A model generated the notes under the pieces. It was not told the DNA's origin. It did not search any database and saw nothing but the letters and a program-made list of their open reading frames with translations. Made by a program: the position numbers and the translations under genes. From contig JANQHD010000054.1 in assembly GCA_028282805.1 (NCBI GenBank), forward strand, positions 1 to 64,000: DNA of 64,000 bases, given 5' to 3'. Of this stretch, positions 50,524 through 59,712 are shown piece after piece; the first letter of the stretch is position 1, and each line of letters starts with the position of its first letter. The stretch comes from Phycisphaeraceae bacterium. GTDB taxonomy: Bacteria > Planctomycetota > Phycisphaerae > Phycisphaerales > Zrk34.

Positions 50524-51174
50524 TTATTGGGTGAGCTTGGTTTGCAGGCCGGTGCACAGTTCGGTGAACACGGTGTCTACGTCACGGCGGGCGTCGACGA
50601 CGAGGTAGCGGTCGGGGTCTTCGCGCGCTTGTTCGAGGTAGCCGGCGCGGACGCGGGCGTGGTACTCGACGCCTTTCTGTTCCATGCGGTCGAGCAGGGG
50701 GTTGAGGCGCTTGGCGGCGGTGGCCTGGTCCACGTCGAACACCACCACCAACCTCGGCCAGCACTCGCCGATGGCGACCTGGCCCACGCGTAAAATGTCG
50801 GCCACGCTCACGCCGCCGGCCGTGCCCTGGTAGGCGAGCGTCGACGAGATAAACCGGTCGGCCAGCACCAGGGCCCCGCGACCCAGCGCCGGGCGGACCT
50901 TCTCGGCGACCAACTGGGCGCGGCTGGCCATGTAAAGCATCATCTCGCAGCGCACGTCCATCGCGTGTTCGCGTTCGACTTCCGGGTCGAGCAGCACCGC
51001 GCGGATGCGCTCGCCGACCTCGGTGCCGCCCGGCTCGCGGACCTCGCACACCTCCAGCCCGTCGGCCTCGGCCAGCTCGCGCAGCATGCGGAATTGCGTG
51101 CTCTTGCCCGAGCCGTCCGGCCCGTCGAACACGATGAACTGACCCGCTAACGTCCTTGTCCACGGCTGTGACAT
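50524..51174 (-). CDS. tmk: Thymidylate kinase
   Basis: ATG 51174 gives 216 aa. P-loop FDGPDGSGKST lies near residues 15-25, followed by the DR-type motif (LADRFISSTLAYQG) and the LID with EQKGVEYHARVRAGYLEQA. It phosphorylates dTMP to dTDP. REPGGTEVGERIR is diagnostic. It is encoded on the same strand as holB and ricT, with a lipoprotein gene inserted on the other strand between. Confidence 0.95.
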   Translation of the reverse strand: MSQPWTRTLAGQFIVFDGPDGSGKSTQFRMLRELAEADGLEVCEVREPGGTEVGERIRAVLLDPEVEREHAMDVRCEMMLYMASRAQLVAEKVRPALGRGALVLADRFISSTLAYQGTAGGVSVADILRVGQVAIGECWPRLVVVFDVDQATAAKRLNPLLDRMEQKGVEYHARVRAGYLEQAREDPDRYLVVDARRDVDTVFTELCTGLQTKLTQ

Positions 51175-51335
51175 GGCCGCATTGTACAAACCATCGAAAA
51201 TTAATCATTGACGCGCGGGCGCGATTTTTTTTATCGTTCCCCGTTGAAACCGGGGCGGCTGTTCAACGTCTACTGGGGTGTGGTAGACGCGGCTTTCGAG
51301 CGGGGAAGCCCACAACTCATCGATGGGAGTCGATT

Positions 51336-51815
51336 ATGCACAAGTCCATGATCGTGGTCGCGGCCTGCCTGGCGCTGGCGGCCGTCGGTTGCAACGGCAA
51401 CAAGAACGAACCGGCCACCGACGAGCTGGCCCGCCTCGACGCGTACAAGCCGATGGGCGGCACCGACACGCCGCTCGACGACGAGCTCACCGCCAAGTCG
51501 CAGAACGGCTCGCTCGTCACCTTCGACACCGGCGACGACCTGACCGTCGAGTTCGCCACCGACACCGACCTGGCCGAGCTGGTCCACCGCACCAAGCTGC
51601 GCGTGCGCCGGCCGTTGGTCATGCGCTTCGTCGCCGGCCGGATCGAGCTGGTTGACGTGCCGGACCAGCCGGGCAAGGAGCCCACCGTGTACGGCCGGTT
51701 CGAGTGTGCGTTCAAGATGGACCCGGTCCGCCACAAGAACGTCGTCGTGCTCACGCTCAAGCGGGCCGAGCCGCAGGAACAGAAAGACAAGGGCTTGTTG
51801 GGCTGGTTGAACTAA
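51336..51815 (+). CDS. Hypothetical lipoprotein (159 aa)
   Basis: ATG 51336 follows GGGAG. Signal peptide with lipobox LAAVGC (Cys about 19). The mature part is strand-rich (GSLVTFDTGDDLTVEFATDTDLAELVHRTKLRVRRPLVMRFVAGRIELVDVPD), maybe a small beta domain. Family not recognised. A strong terminator follows 74 bp downstream. Confidence 0.78.
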   Translation: MHKSMIVVAACLALAAVGCNGNKNEPATDELARLDAYKPMGGTDTPLDDELTAKSQNGSLVTFDTGDDLTVEFATDTDLAELVHRTKLRVRRPLVMRFVAGRIELVDVPDQPGKEPTVYGRFECAFKMDPVRHKNVVVLTLKRAEPQEQKDKGLLGWLN

Positions 51816-51889
51816 GCCCCCGTTCGATCAGGCCCCCATACGGCGGCGGTCTACGTACCGAATACGCCTGAACGCCGCCGGTAGAGCCC

Positions 51890-51930
51890 GGCCCACCCCC
51901 GGAAGCCTCCGCTGGGGTGGGCCCTTTTTG
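51890..51930 (+). terminator. Intrinsic terminator
   Basis: GGCCCACCCC (51890-51899) pairs with GGGGTGGGCC (51914-51923), followed by CTTTTTG. It ends the lipoprotein transcript. Confidence 0.87.
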
Positions 51931-51933
51931 TGG

Positions 51934-52078
51934 GAAACTCGAAGGACGAAACTCGAAGCTCGAATCAAATCCCAATAATCAATGACCAAATCCCAAACGC
52001 ACCCGGCGCGGCGGTTTGAGCATTGGTCATTGGCGTTTGGTCATTCATTCGAGCTTCGAGTTTCGTCCTTCGAGTTTC
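51934..52078. repeat. 145-bp inverted repeat with perfect 32-bp arms
   Basis: The arms 51934-51965 and 52047-52078 are exact reverse complements; inside are further partial complements and CATTGGTCATTGG words, also present at about 48449-48466. The right arm abuts the pgsA stop codon (52077-52079), which it supplies in part. Confidence 0.9.
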
Positions 52079-52697
52079 AAGGCGTTGCTCGCAACGCCTT
52101 GTACGCCCCCGCGAGGTACGGCAGGCCGCTGACGATCGTCACCACCACCGTCGACCACACCGCGACGTCGCGCACCCAACGCACCCACTCGTGTCGCGTC
52201 GGGTCCAGCCACACCGCGGCGATCAGCACCGGGACCGCGATCACCTGAAAGATCATCTTCAGCTTGCCGCTGCGCTGGGCGGAGAAATCGATGCCCATGC
52301 CCTCCAGCGCCCCGCGGATGCTCGTCACGCCCAGCTCGCGCAGCAGGATCACCACCACCATCCACGGGTACACGCCCGTCACCAGCTCGCCGCTCGAACC
52401 CGGCGCCAAAAACCGCGGCCCCGCGAGGTAGATGAACGCGCCGAGCACCAGGATCTTGTCGGCCACCGGGTCCACGATCCGCCCGAACGGCGTGACCGCG
52501 TCCCACCGGCGCGCCAGGTAACCGTCGAGCCCGTCGGTGATCGCCGCCACGATGAACAGCACGAACGCGCTCAGCAACAGCCAGGTCTGCCGATCGCCGG
52601 CGGCCCCCTCGTAGCGGTATTGGTTGAGCACCACGAAGAACGCCCCGGCCAGCACGAGCCGGCTGAGCGTCAACAGGTTGGGGATCGACTTGCGCAT
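52077..52697 (-). CDS. pgsA: CDP-diacylglycerol-glycerol-3-phosphate 3-phosphatidyltransferase
   Basis: ATG 52697 (MRKSIPNLLTLSRLVLAGAFF) gives 206 aa with several TM helices. The CDP-alcohol phosphotransferase motif is intact: DGLDGYLARRWDAVTPFGRIVDPVADK (D-G-x2-A-R-x8-G-x3-D-x3-D). It makes phosphatidylglycerophosphate, precursor of phosphatidylglycerol and cardiolipin. N-terminal PNLLTLSR is typical of PgsA. The C-terminus ends at a 145-bp inverted repeat. Confidence 0.93.
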   Translation of the reverse strand: MRKSIPNLLTLSRLVLAGAFFVVLNQYRYEGAAGDRQTWLLLSAFVLFIVAAITDGLDGYLARRWDAVTPFGRIVDPVADKILVLGAFIYLAGPRFLAPGSSGELVTGVYPWMVVVILLRELGVTSIRGALEGMGIDFSAQRSGKLKMIFQVIAVPVLIAAVWLDPTRHEWVRWVRDVAVWSTVVVTIVSGLPYLAGAYKALRATP

Positions 52698-52734
52698 GGC
52701 CGGATTGTAACGCATCACGCCCGGCCGTGGCCCG

Positions 52735-54894
52735 TCACCTGCGCCGGCGAAGCAGCGTCGGCGCGCCGAGCAAGAGCAGGGCGAGCGCCGCCGGCTCGGG
52801 CACGGACGGCGCGAAGACGCCGCCGATGGGCGCCGTGGCGCCGAAGTGTGCGCCCAGCGTGTTCAGGTCGAGCAGCGACACCTCGCCGTCGTAGTTGAAG
52901 TCGCCGTACTGCCAGCGGGCGTCGGCCGCGCCGAAGTTCGCGCCCAGCGCGTTGAGGTCGAGCAGCGAGACCGCGCCGTCGCCGTTGGCGTCGCCCTTGG
53001 CGGTCCACACCAACCGGAGCGTGTCGGGCAGCGCGTCGGGGTCGTCGGAGTCTTCGTAGAGCACCGCGATCGCGTGGCCGGCGTCGATCTCGTAACCGGT
53101 GACCAGCGCGTTGTCGAACACGCCGATGAACTGGCCGGCGGTCATCGCGGTGCGGACCGTGCCGGGGTCGAAGCCGAAGGTGTCGATCTGGAAAGCGCCG
53201 GCGAGGGTCGCGTCGCCGCCGACGTGGATCTGGTCGACGCCGAGGAAGCTGTTGCCGTCGAAGTCGACGACGGCGGTGGCGCTGAGCGTCAGGTCGCCGT
53301 CGATCTGGATCGTGCCGGCCACGGAGTTGCCCACGCCCGCCGAGAGCGCGCCGTCCATCTGCACGTCGCCCGCGATGAGGCTGTCGCCGATCAGCGAGGC
53401 GCCGTCGAAGACGATCACCTTGCCGTCGTGAGTCGGCGAGGCGGCGGCGTTGTCGGCGTGCAGCGTGCCGGCGCGCACGATGGTGTTGCCGACGAACGTG
53501 TTGGCCCCGGTCAGGCGCAGCACGCCCGCGCCGTGCTTGTCGATCGAGCCGACGCCCGTGAGCGCGCCGCTGAGCGTCAGGTCGCCGTCGCCGTGGAGCG
53601 TGAGGTTCTGGAAGACCATGCTCACGCCGCCGCTGATCGTGTGTGCGCCGAGGGCGAGCTCGACGTCGCCGCCGTTGATCGTCACGTCGTTGGTCAGGTC
53701 GACGCCCGTTTCGCCGACCGGCGCCCAGAACCCGAGCGTGCCGCCGGCGTTGACCGTGAATGCGCCCGAGCCGGTCGAGGTGACGTCTTTTTCGATCTGC
53801 AGCTTGCCGTCGTTGATGTTGACGTCGCCGTTAACGATCAAGGTCACGTCGTTCCAACTGACCTGGTTGGCGCCGGTCTTGTTGAGCGTGGCGCCGGCGC
53901 GGACGCGGACGGCCCCGCCGTTGCGCACGTCCCACCGCGCGGCGCCGGTGATGGTGCTGGTGTTCTCGACGGCGTCGAGGAAGCGCAGGGCGTTGATCTG
54001 GCTGGACCCGGTGTTGGTGATCGTCCCGCCGCGGAGGTAGAAGTAGTCGTCGCCCTGGCTCTGGCCGTTGATGTTCTTGGTTTCGCCGGTGTCGTAGATG
54101 GTGTGGATCCACCCTTCGCCGGCGGTGGTGGGCAGCTCGGGGTCGCCGTTGACGATGCGGGTGTCGTTGTTCCACTGGAACGGCGCGTAGCGCGTGACGT
54201 AGCTCCGCGCGTCGAGCCCGGCCTGCACGGTTTGGTAGAAGATGCGGTTGGCTTCCTGCATCTCGGCTTCGGTGTAATTGCCGCCCCAGTCGATGATGCC
54301 GAACTCGGTGACCCACACGGGCAGGCCGAACGTGTTGTGGTACCAGTCGACGCGGTTGAGCATGTTGTTGGCCGCGCCCGTCGGGTTGTTCGGCGTGCTT
54401 GCGCCGTACCAGTGGAAGGCGACCTCGTCGACCACGAGGTTGTTGGCCGCGGCCTGGTTCATGAAGTCGGTGATCCACGCCCGCCCGTCGGTGGTGTCCG
54501 ACACCGCGGGGCTGACCATCTTGATGCCCGCGGTCGACAGCGCCTGCAGCGTGGTCCACTTGTTGATCGCGGTGGCCACCGACATGTTCGCCTGGTCGGC
54601 GCGCTCCGGCTCGTTGAACCCGAGCACGTAGGTCGCGCCGCTGGCGATGACGTTGTTGATGTTGGTGGTGTTGATCCCGAAGTTGCCCCAGAACATCGGC
54701 ACGCGTTCGGCCGACGAGTTGGGCGTGGTGTTGAGGTTGAGGCCCCAGCCGTAGAACCAGCTGGAGTTGGTGGCGACGATCTTGTCGGTGTCGGAGCCGG
54801 CGAAGCCGCGCTTGGGCGCATCGTTCGCCGCCCACGCGAGCGCGGGGAACCACAACGTTGCGGCGATCACGGCGAAGGTGCGGCGGGTCGGCAT
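52735..54894 (-). CDS. Secreted glycoside hydrolase with dockerin-like repeats and PEP-CTERM signal
   Basis: Encodes 719 aa. A signal peptide (residues 1-22) is followed by an Asl1/GH128-like catalytic domain (about 28-270). GFNEPE holds the likely acid/base Glu and WVTEFGIIDW the likely nucleophile. Residues 290-640 form beta-helical autotransporter-like repeats. Two EF-hand/dockerin-like motifs follow (GDANGDGAVSLLDLNALGANFG and GDFNYDGEVSLLDLNTLGAHFG). The end VPEPAALALLLLGAPTLLRRRR is a PEP-CTERM sorting tail for an exosortase. GH128 members cut beta-1,3-glucans; activity here is inferred. Confidence 0.88.
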   Translation of the reverse strand: MPTRRTFAVIAATLWFPALAWAANDAPKRGFAGSDTDKIVATNSSWFYGWGLNLNTTPNSSAERVPMFWGNFGINTTNINNVIASGATYVLGFNEPERADQANMSVATAINKWTTLQALSTAGIKMVSPAVSDTTDGRAWITDFMNQAAANNLVVDEVAFHWYGASTPNNPTGAANNMLNRVDWYHNTFGLPVWVTEFGIIDWGGNYTEAEMQEANRIFYQTVQAGLDARSYVTRYAPFQWNNDTRIVNGDPELPTTAGEGWIHTIYDTGETKNINGQSQGDDYFYLRGGTITNTGSSQINALRFLDAVENTSTITGAARWDVRNGGAVRVRAGATLNKTGANQVSWNDVTLIVNGDVNINDGKLQIEKDVTSTGSGAFTVNAGGTLGFWAPVGETGVDLTNDVTINGGDVELALGAHTISGGVSMVFQNLTLHGDGDLTLSGALTGVGSIDKHGAGVLRLTGANTFVGNTIVRAGTLHADNAAASPTHDGKVIVFDGASLIGDSLIAGDVQMDGALSAGVGNSVAGTIQIDGDLTLSATAVVDFDGNSFLGVDQIHVGGDATLAGAFQIDTFGFDPGTVRTAMTAGQFIGVFDNALVTGYEIDAGHAIAVLYEDSDDPDALPDTLRLVWTAKGDANGDGAVSLLDLNALGANFGAADARWQYGDFNYDGEVSLLDLNTLGAHFGATAPIGGVFAPSVPEPAALALLLLGAPTLLRRRR

Positions 54895-55314
54895 GGGCGG
54901 TGGGTCCTGTGGCGCCGGCGTGGCGGCGCGGTTGGGTTTGCGTGATGTCTTTACATAGCACTATTCCCCCTTAAAGCGGTTGAATCAAGTGCATTTTGCG
55001 ATTTATTCGATGCGGACGCCAGACCTGGGCTGCGGTGATCGGTTCGTTCGCTCCGCTGGTGCAGGAACGGCAAAGCCCTTTGGTTTGACGCATGCGCGCG
55101 TGCCTCTGCCGTACGCGGCGGGTTTGTCACGCGGCGTTGCGGGCGCGATAACCGGTGGCCGAGGCACACAAATATGTTCCTTGAACCATGCTTGGCAACG
55201 GGTTACGATCGGGTTCGTGTCGGGTGTTGCCGCTCGTTGGCTTGGGGTCATAAGCCGCCGCTTCAATTCGATTCGCGAGCGGGACACAGAGAAAAACTGA
55301 GCAAGGAGCATGCG
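54895..55314. other. Divergent gap without recognised features
   Basis: Lies between the minus-strand hydrolase and the plus-strand TPR/barrel gene and should contain both promoters. An open frame runs back to 55174 but lacks a ribosome site. I found no riboswitch or clear operator. Confidence 0.4.
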
Positions 55315-56868
55315 GTGCGTGTCAGAGGATTACCCCTCAGCGCGATGGCGTTGACCGTGGTTTGGCTGTCGGCAGACCTGTCGGCCTCACCGGAATCCGA
55401 TCGTCTGGTCGAGCGGGGCGCAGCGGCGCTGGAAGCGCGCGACGCGGCCGGCGCGTTGGCGGCGTTCGACCGCGCCATCGCCGCCGACGCCAGCGACCCG
55501 CAGGCGCACTTGTTCCGCGGCGCAGCGCTCAACCGCCTGCAACGGTTCGACGAGGCGCTCGCTTCGCTCGAACAGGCCCGCCGCCTGCGCTCGGCCAACC
55601 CGCAGATCGACTTCGAGACCGGCTGGGCGCTGATGGCGCTGCAACGCTACGACGAAGCGATCGCGGCGCTCAAACAATACAACCAGCGCAAGCCCGAGCA
55701 CGGCCAGGCGCACGAGTTTCTCGGCCGATGCTACCTGGCGACCGGCGACCTCGATTCGGCCGAGCGCCAGATGCACAAGGCGATCGAGTTCGACCCGCAG
55801 CTGCGCCCGACGGTCGAGCTATCGCTGGCGACGATCGAGGCGCGGCGGGGCGAGCAGGCGGCCGCCGAGCGGCGCTTGCGCAACCTGGTCACGCAGATGC
55901 CCGCGGCCGCGCCCAGCCGGGTGCTGCGCGACCGCATCGGTGTGGCGGCGCCGCGCCGGCCGGTGGGCTTCGGGCCCGCCGAGGCCAAGCGCTGGCGCCT
56001 GACGCTGACCTCGGGCTTCGGTTACACCGACAACGTCATCGCCGCCAGCGACAGCGTGCCGCTGCCGACCGACGTGTCGGGCACCGACTCGGCGTTCGGC
56101 CGGTTCGGCGCGGTGCTCAGCTACGACCTGGTGCGCGAAGACAAGTACCACATCGTCGTGGGTTACGCGTTCGGCGCCGACGAGTACGAGGGCAACTTCG
56201 ACACGTCGGACTACCAGTCGCACTACTGGTGGGCCGACTACACCCGGCGGCTGAACGACACGACCACGCTCACCTTCCGCCTGGCCGACGAGTACCTGAA
56301 CATCGGCGGCAGCAGCTTCCGCAACGCGGTGACGGTGCGCCCGGGCGTCGTGTTCCAGGTCACCGACGACCTGGCGGTGGAGCTGGCGTACACGTTCAAC
56401 ACCGCCGAGTACTACACGGCGCCCACGCTGGCGACCGACCGCGACGGCCACTCGCACACCGGCTCGGTGACGACGTACTGGCGCCTGCCGAAGACGGACT
56501 TCACCGGGCGGGCGGGCGTGTACTTCACGCGCAGCGACACCGACGGCAGCGACTACGACGCCGATTTCGTCGCGGGGTTCATCTCGGTGGCGCACCCGCT
56601 GGCCTGGGACGTGCGCGGCGAGGTGACGTTCTCACACATCGACGCCGACTACGACAACAACAACACGTTCACCGGCTTTGCGCTGCCGCGTAACGACGAG
56701 ATCAACATCGTGTCGGTCGAGCTGACCAAGCCGATCGACATGCCCGGCCTCGACGAGCAATCGGCGAGGGTGTACCTGCGGTACGACTTTACGGATAACG
56801 ATTCGGACGTGCCCGCGTTCAACTACGACCAGTACGTCATCAGCGGCGGCGTGGTCGTCGAGTTTTAA
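55315..56868 (+). CDS. TPR plus outer-membrane beta-barrel protein
   Basis: GTG 55315 has AAGGAG seven bases upstream and starts a signal peptide (RGLPLSAMALTVVWLSADLSA). About 517 aa. Residues 25-190 contain about four TPRs (ALEARDAAGALAAFDRAIAADASDPQAHLFRGAALNRLQRFDEALASLEQA). Residues 225-517 form a beta-barrel of about 14 strands, ending in F. Resembles surface-lipoprotein-assembly-modifier-like architecture. It heads a three-gene run with the dockerin protein and a lipoprotein. Confidence 0.8.
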   Translation: MRVRGLPLSAMALTVVWLSADLSASPESDRLVERGAAALEARDAAGALAAFDRAIAADASDPQAHLFRGAALNRLQRFDEALASLEQARRLRSANPQIDFETGWALMALQRYDEAIAALKQYNQRKPEHGQAHEFLGRCYLATGDLDSAERQMHKAIEFDPQLRPTVELSLATIEARRGEQAAAERRLRNLVTQMPAAAPSRVLRDRIGVAAPRRPVGFGPAEAKRWRLTLTSGFGYTDNVIAASDSVPLPTDVSGTDSAFGRFGAVLSYDLVREDKYHIVVGYAFGADEYEGNFDTSDYQSHYWWADYTRRLNDTTTLTFRLADEYLNIGGSSFRNAVTVRPGVVFQVTDDLAVELAYTFNTAEYYTAPTLATDRDGHSHTGSVTTYWRLPKTDFTGRAGVYFTRSDTDGSDYDADFVAGFISVAHPLAWDVRGEVTFSHIDADYDNNNTFTGFALPRNDEINIVSVELTKPIDMPGLDEQSARVYLRYDFTDNDSDVPAFNYDQYVISGGVVVEF

Positions 56869-56883
56869 ATGGGAGTACGAGCC

Positions 56884-59037
56884 ATGAAGATCAAGCCATG
56901 CGCAACCTGCTTGGCCGGCCTGCTGGTGGCAGCGGCGGCCGGCGCGGCATCCGGGCAGACCACCACCTACGTCATCGCCGACGGCCCGGGCAACGGCAAC
57001 ATGATCATCGTCAGCGGCACGTCCGTGATCGGCGGGCCGGGCGCCACGTCGGGCTCGATCCAGAGCCACGGCGGCGCCTGCCCCACGGCGGCGATCATGT
57101 ACAACGGCAACATTGTCAACACCGACTCGCACTTCCACGGGACGCTCAACGGTGTTGCGGACCCGTTCCCGATGGCTTGCGGCTGGGGCCGCGCGGCGCC
57201 GGTGTCGCTGTTCATGAGCAGCGGCGGCGGCGGGGCCACGCCGACGTTCAACGGCCCGACCAACTCGAACGAGTTGGTCGACCTGACCCAGGGCAGCACG
57301 CCGGGCTACACGTTCTACGGGCGCTACGGCGGTTACCCCGGTTCCGGGGCCGACAACCGCGAGCCGCTCGGCACCACGTGGGGGACGCGGTACCTCAACG
57401 GCGGGGCGTTCGGGGGCAACCCGATCTCTCAAACGCCGACGAACAACCAGCTGTGGGGCGATTACTTCCACGTACAGAACGCCGACCCCACGGTGCAGGG
57501 CGATCGTATACCCGGCGACTTTGACGGCGACGGCGTCGTGGGCGCGGGAGACTACACGGTTTGGCGCGACAACATCGGCCAGAGCGGCGAAGGCCTCAAC
57601 GCGGACGGCAACAACGACGGGACCGTGGACGCCGACGATTACGCGCTGTGGCGCGAGAACTTCGGCTCGACCGGTTCCCCGCCCAACTTCAGCCCGCCCT
57701 CGTTTGTCACCCATGTCCCGGTACAAAACGTCGGCGGGCAGGGGCCGGTCGTGACGATCACCTTCCAGGATGCCGCGGGCAACCCCGTCGACGGCTGCTA
57801 CCCCGGCACGCCGCAGGACTTCGGCGCCACGCGCACGTCGATGTTCCTGCGCGGCACGTTCGAGGCCGAGTTTGTGGACGATGTCTTCGCCGGCGACCTC
57901 GACGGCTACCTGCTGATCGGCAACCCGGCAAATACCAGCGTCGACGGCGCGTACCTGCCACGGAACTACGACATGCCCGGGCAGGAGGCGGACCTGCCGC
58001 TGTGGCGTGGCGACCCCGGCGGCACCGGGCCGGGCGCCGACCGGCTGCGCACCGAAGCGCCCGCCGACACGATCGACGATGTGGCGTTCGGCGGCCGCGT
58101 GCGGCTGAACTTCGACACCAGCTTCACCGGCGCCGACCGGCTGCGGGTGCGGCTGACCGACTCGACGATCGGCAACAACACCGCGCAAGACGGTGGGGGC
58201 GGTATCTTCAACGAAGGCGGCACGCTCAGCCTCAGTGACGCGATCAACAACGCCGCGAACAACCAGAACCAGGGCAGCCTCGACAACCTGGCCGACAGCC
58301 TGCAACAGAACGGCATGGGCGACCTGGGCACGTTCCTCCAGCAAACGGTCAAGGCGCCCGACGCCAACGGCGGCACGGGCGATGCGCCCTCACGCAACCA
58401 GGTCGAACAGACCCTTCAGGGCCTCGGCCACGCCCAGCAGTTCCAGGGCGAGCGCGAGCTGAACAACACCCAACAGGTCGTCGCGCAGGACGGGCGGCAA
58501 GAGCTCAAGAACGCGATCAACAACGCCGACCTGCCCGAGGACACCAAGAGGCTGCTCGAAGCGGGCGTGGACGTGTTCATCCAACCCGGCGGCTCGCAGC
58601 CCCGCGCCCAGGGCAACCAGAACGACGCGAACAACGCCGCCACCGGCACGGCCAACGCCGGGCGGGGCAACCAGACCACCACCCGCACCAACGGCGCGCA
58701 AGTCACCACCACGCCCAACGGCCCGACCACGGTGACCAACCGCAACGGCTCGACGGTCACCACCTACCCCGACGGGCGGGTCACCACCACCAACGCCGCG
58801 GGGACGACCACCACCACGCACCCCAACGGCGCGGAAGTGGTCACGACCTACACCACGAACGCCAACGGCGCCAAGACGGTCGAGACGCGGACCACCACCT
58901 TCCCCGACGGCCGCTCCTCACGGTTGGGCAAGGACGGCAAGATCACGGTCCGTTACCCCGACGGGCGGCGGACGATCCAGACGCCCGATGGCAACGGCGG
59001 GTACACCACCCAGTACCGTGGCAACTGGAACAACTAA
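56884..59037 (+). CDS. Secreted protein with dockerin-like domain and Thr-rich repeats
   Basis: ATG 56884 follows GGGAG; ATG 56869 is an alternative 1 codon after the upstream stop. About 717 aa with signal peptide (residues 1-24). Residues 25-200 are Gly/Asn-rich. A dockerin-like pair follows at about 212-262 (GDFDGDGVVGAGDYTVWRDNIG and DGNNDGTVDADDYALWRENFG). Residues 270-440 are unassigned. The C-terminal 130 residues are imperfect Thr/Asn/Gly repeats (PNGPTTVTNRNGSTVTTYPDGR type) that recall beta-hairpin YD/RHS-like repeats. Probably a surface or matrix protein. Confidence 0.78.
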   Translation: MKIKPCATCLAGLLVAAAAGAASGQTTTYVIADGPGNGNMIIVSGTSVIGGPGATSGSIQSHGGACPTAAIMYNGNIVNTDSHFHGTLNGVADPFPMACGWGRAAPVSLFMSSGGGGATPTFNGPTNSNELVDLTQGSTPGYTFYGRYGGYPGSGADNREPLGTTWGTRYLNGGAFGGNPISQTPTNNQLWGDYFHVQNADPTVQGDRIPGDFDGDGVVGAGDYTVWRDNIGQSGEGLNADGNNDGTVDADDYALWRENFGSTGSPPNFSPPSFVTHVPVQNVGGQGPVVTITFQDAAGNPVDGCYPGTPQDFGATRTSMFLRGTFEAEFVDDVFAGDLDGYLLIGNPANTSVDGAYLPRNYDMPGQEADLPLWRGDPGGTGPGADRLRTEAPADTIDDVAFGGRVRLNFDTSFTGADRLRVRLTDSTIGNNTAQDGGGGIFNEGGTLSLSDAINNAANNQNQGSLDNLADSLQQNGMGDLGTFLQQTVKAPDANGGTGDAPSRNQVEQTLQGLGHAQQFQGERELNNTQQVVAQDGRQELKNAINNADLPEDTKRLLEAGVDVFIQPGGSQPRAQGNQNDANNAATGTANAGRGNQTTTRTNGAQVTTTPNGPTTVTNRNGSTVTTYPDGRVTTTNAAGTTTTTHPNGAEVVTTYTTNANGAKTVETRTTTFPDGRSSRLGKDGKITVRYPDGRRTIQTPDGNGGYTTQYRGNWNN

Positions 59038-59062
59038 ACAAGCGATACCCGGAGATAGAGCC

Positions 59063-59632
59063 ATGCAAGGTTTGAACGATCAAGCGAACACGTGGGTCAG
59101 GTCGGTGTTGCTGCTGTTGCTGAGCGCGCTGGGCGTGGGTTGCGGCGGGGCTTTGATGGACACCGACGCCCGGGAGCAGGCGGAGCTGGAAGCGATCCGC
59201 GCCGAGCACCGGGCGTTGATCGCCGAGGCCGACGCGACGCGCGCTTTGCCGGCGGTGGAGCCCGAAGGCCTGACCTCGGCCGAGCGGCGTCGCCACGCGG
59301 TGTTCACCCAGTGGGCGATGCAGCAGCAGGCCCGGGCCAGCGAGTACGCGGCCACCGCGGACGACTGCGACCTGTACGCCGGGCTGACCCAGGACCCGCA
59401 GCACAAGTTCGTCTGGCAGGAGCGGGCGAACTTCTGCCGAATCAAGGCGATCGGGGCCAAGCGCCGGGCGCTGCACTACGCCGAGTTGGCCAACGGCCTG
59501 ACCGACCGGGGTCGGATCACCCGGGCGGTGGCGGAGGCCGACGCCGACGCGGCGATGCGGGCCAACCCGCCCCGGCAGTCGCCCCAGGCGGCGGTGCTGC
59601 CGTTGGAAGACAACCTGGCGGCGCTGGATTAA
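59063..59632 (+). CDS. Helical lipoprotein closing the surface-protein run
   Basis: ATG 59063 follows GGAGA. About 189 aa with lipobox LGVGC (Cys about 22). The mature part is helical with a coiled-coil-like beginning (DAREQAELEAIRAEHRALIAEADATRA) and two conserved-looking Cys (DDCDLYAG, ANFCRIKA). Function unknown. It starts 25 bp after the dockerin gene, so the three genes probably share a transcript. Confidence 0.75.
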   Translation: MQGLNDQANTWVRSVLLLLLSALGVGCGGALMDTDAREQAELEAIRAEHRALIAEADATRALPAVEPEGLTSAERRRHAVFTQWAMQQQARASEYAATADDCDLYAGLTQDPQHKFVWQERANFCRIKAIGAKRRALHYAELANGLTDRGRITRAVAEADADAAMRANPPRQSPQAAVLPLEDNLAALD

Positions 59633-59677
59633 TCGCGTTTTGGAGGGTTTAAATACCGGGAATGTAGGTTTTCGCCC

Positions 59678-59706
59678 TTGACGTGGGCGAAAGCCGGGGT
59701 GACAAT
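59678..59706 (+). promoter_or_regulatory. Sigma-70-type promoter before the multi-hairpin RNA
   Basis: TTGACG (59678-59683), a 17-bp spacer and GACAAT (59701-59706). Transcription would start near 59713. Confidence 0.55.
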
Positions 59707-59712
59707 GCCTTG

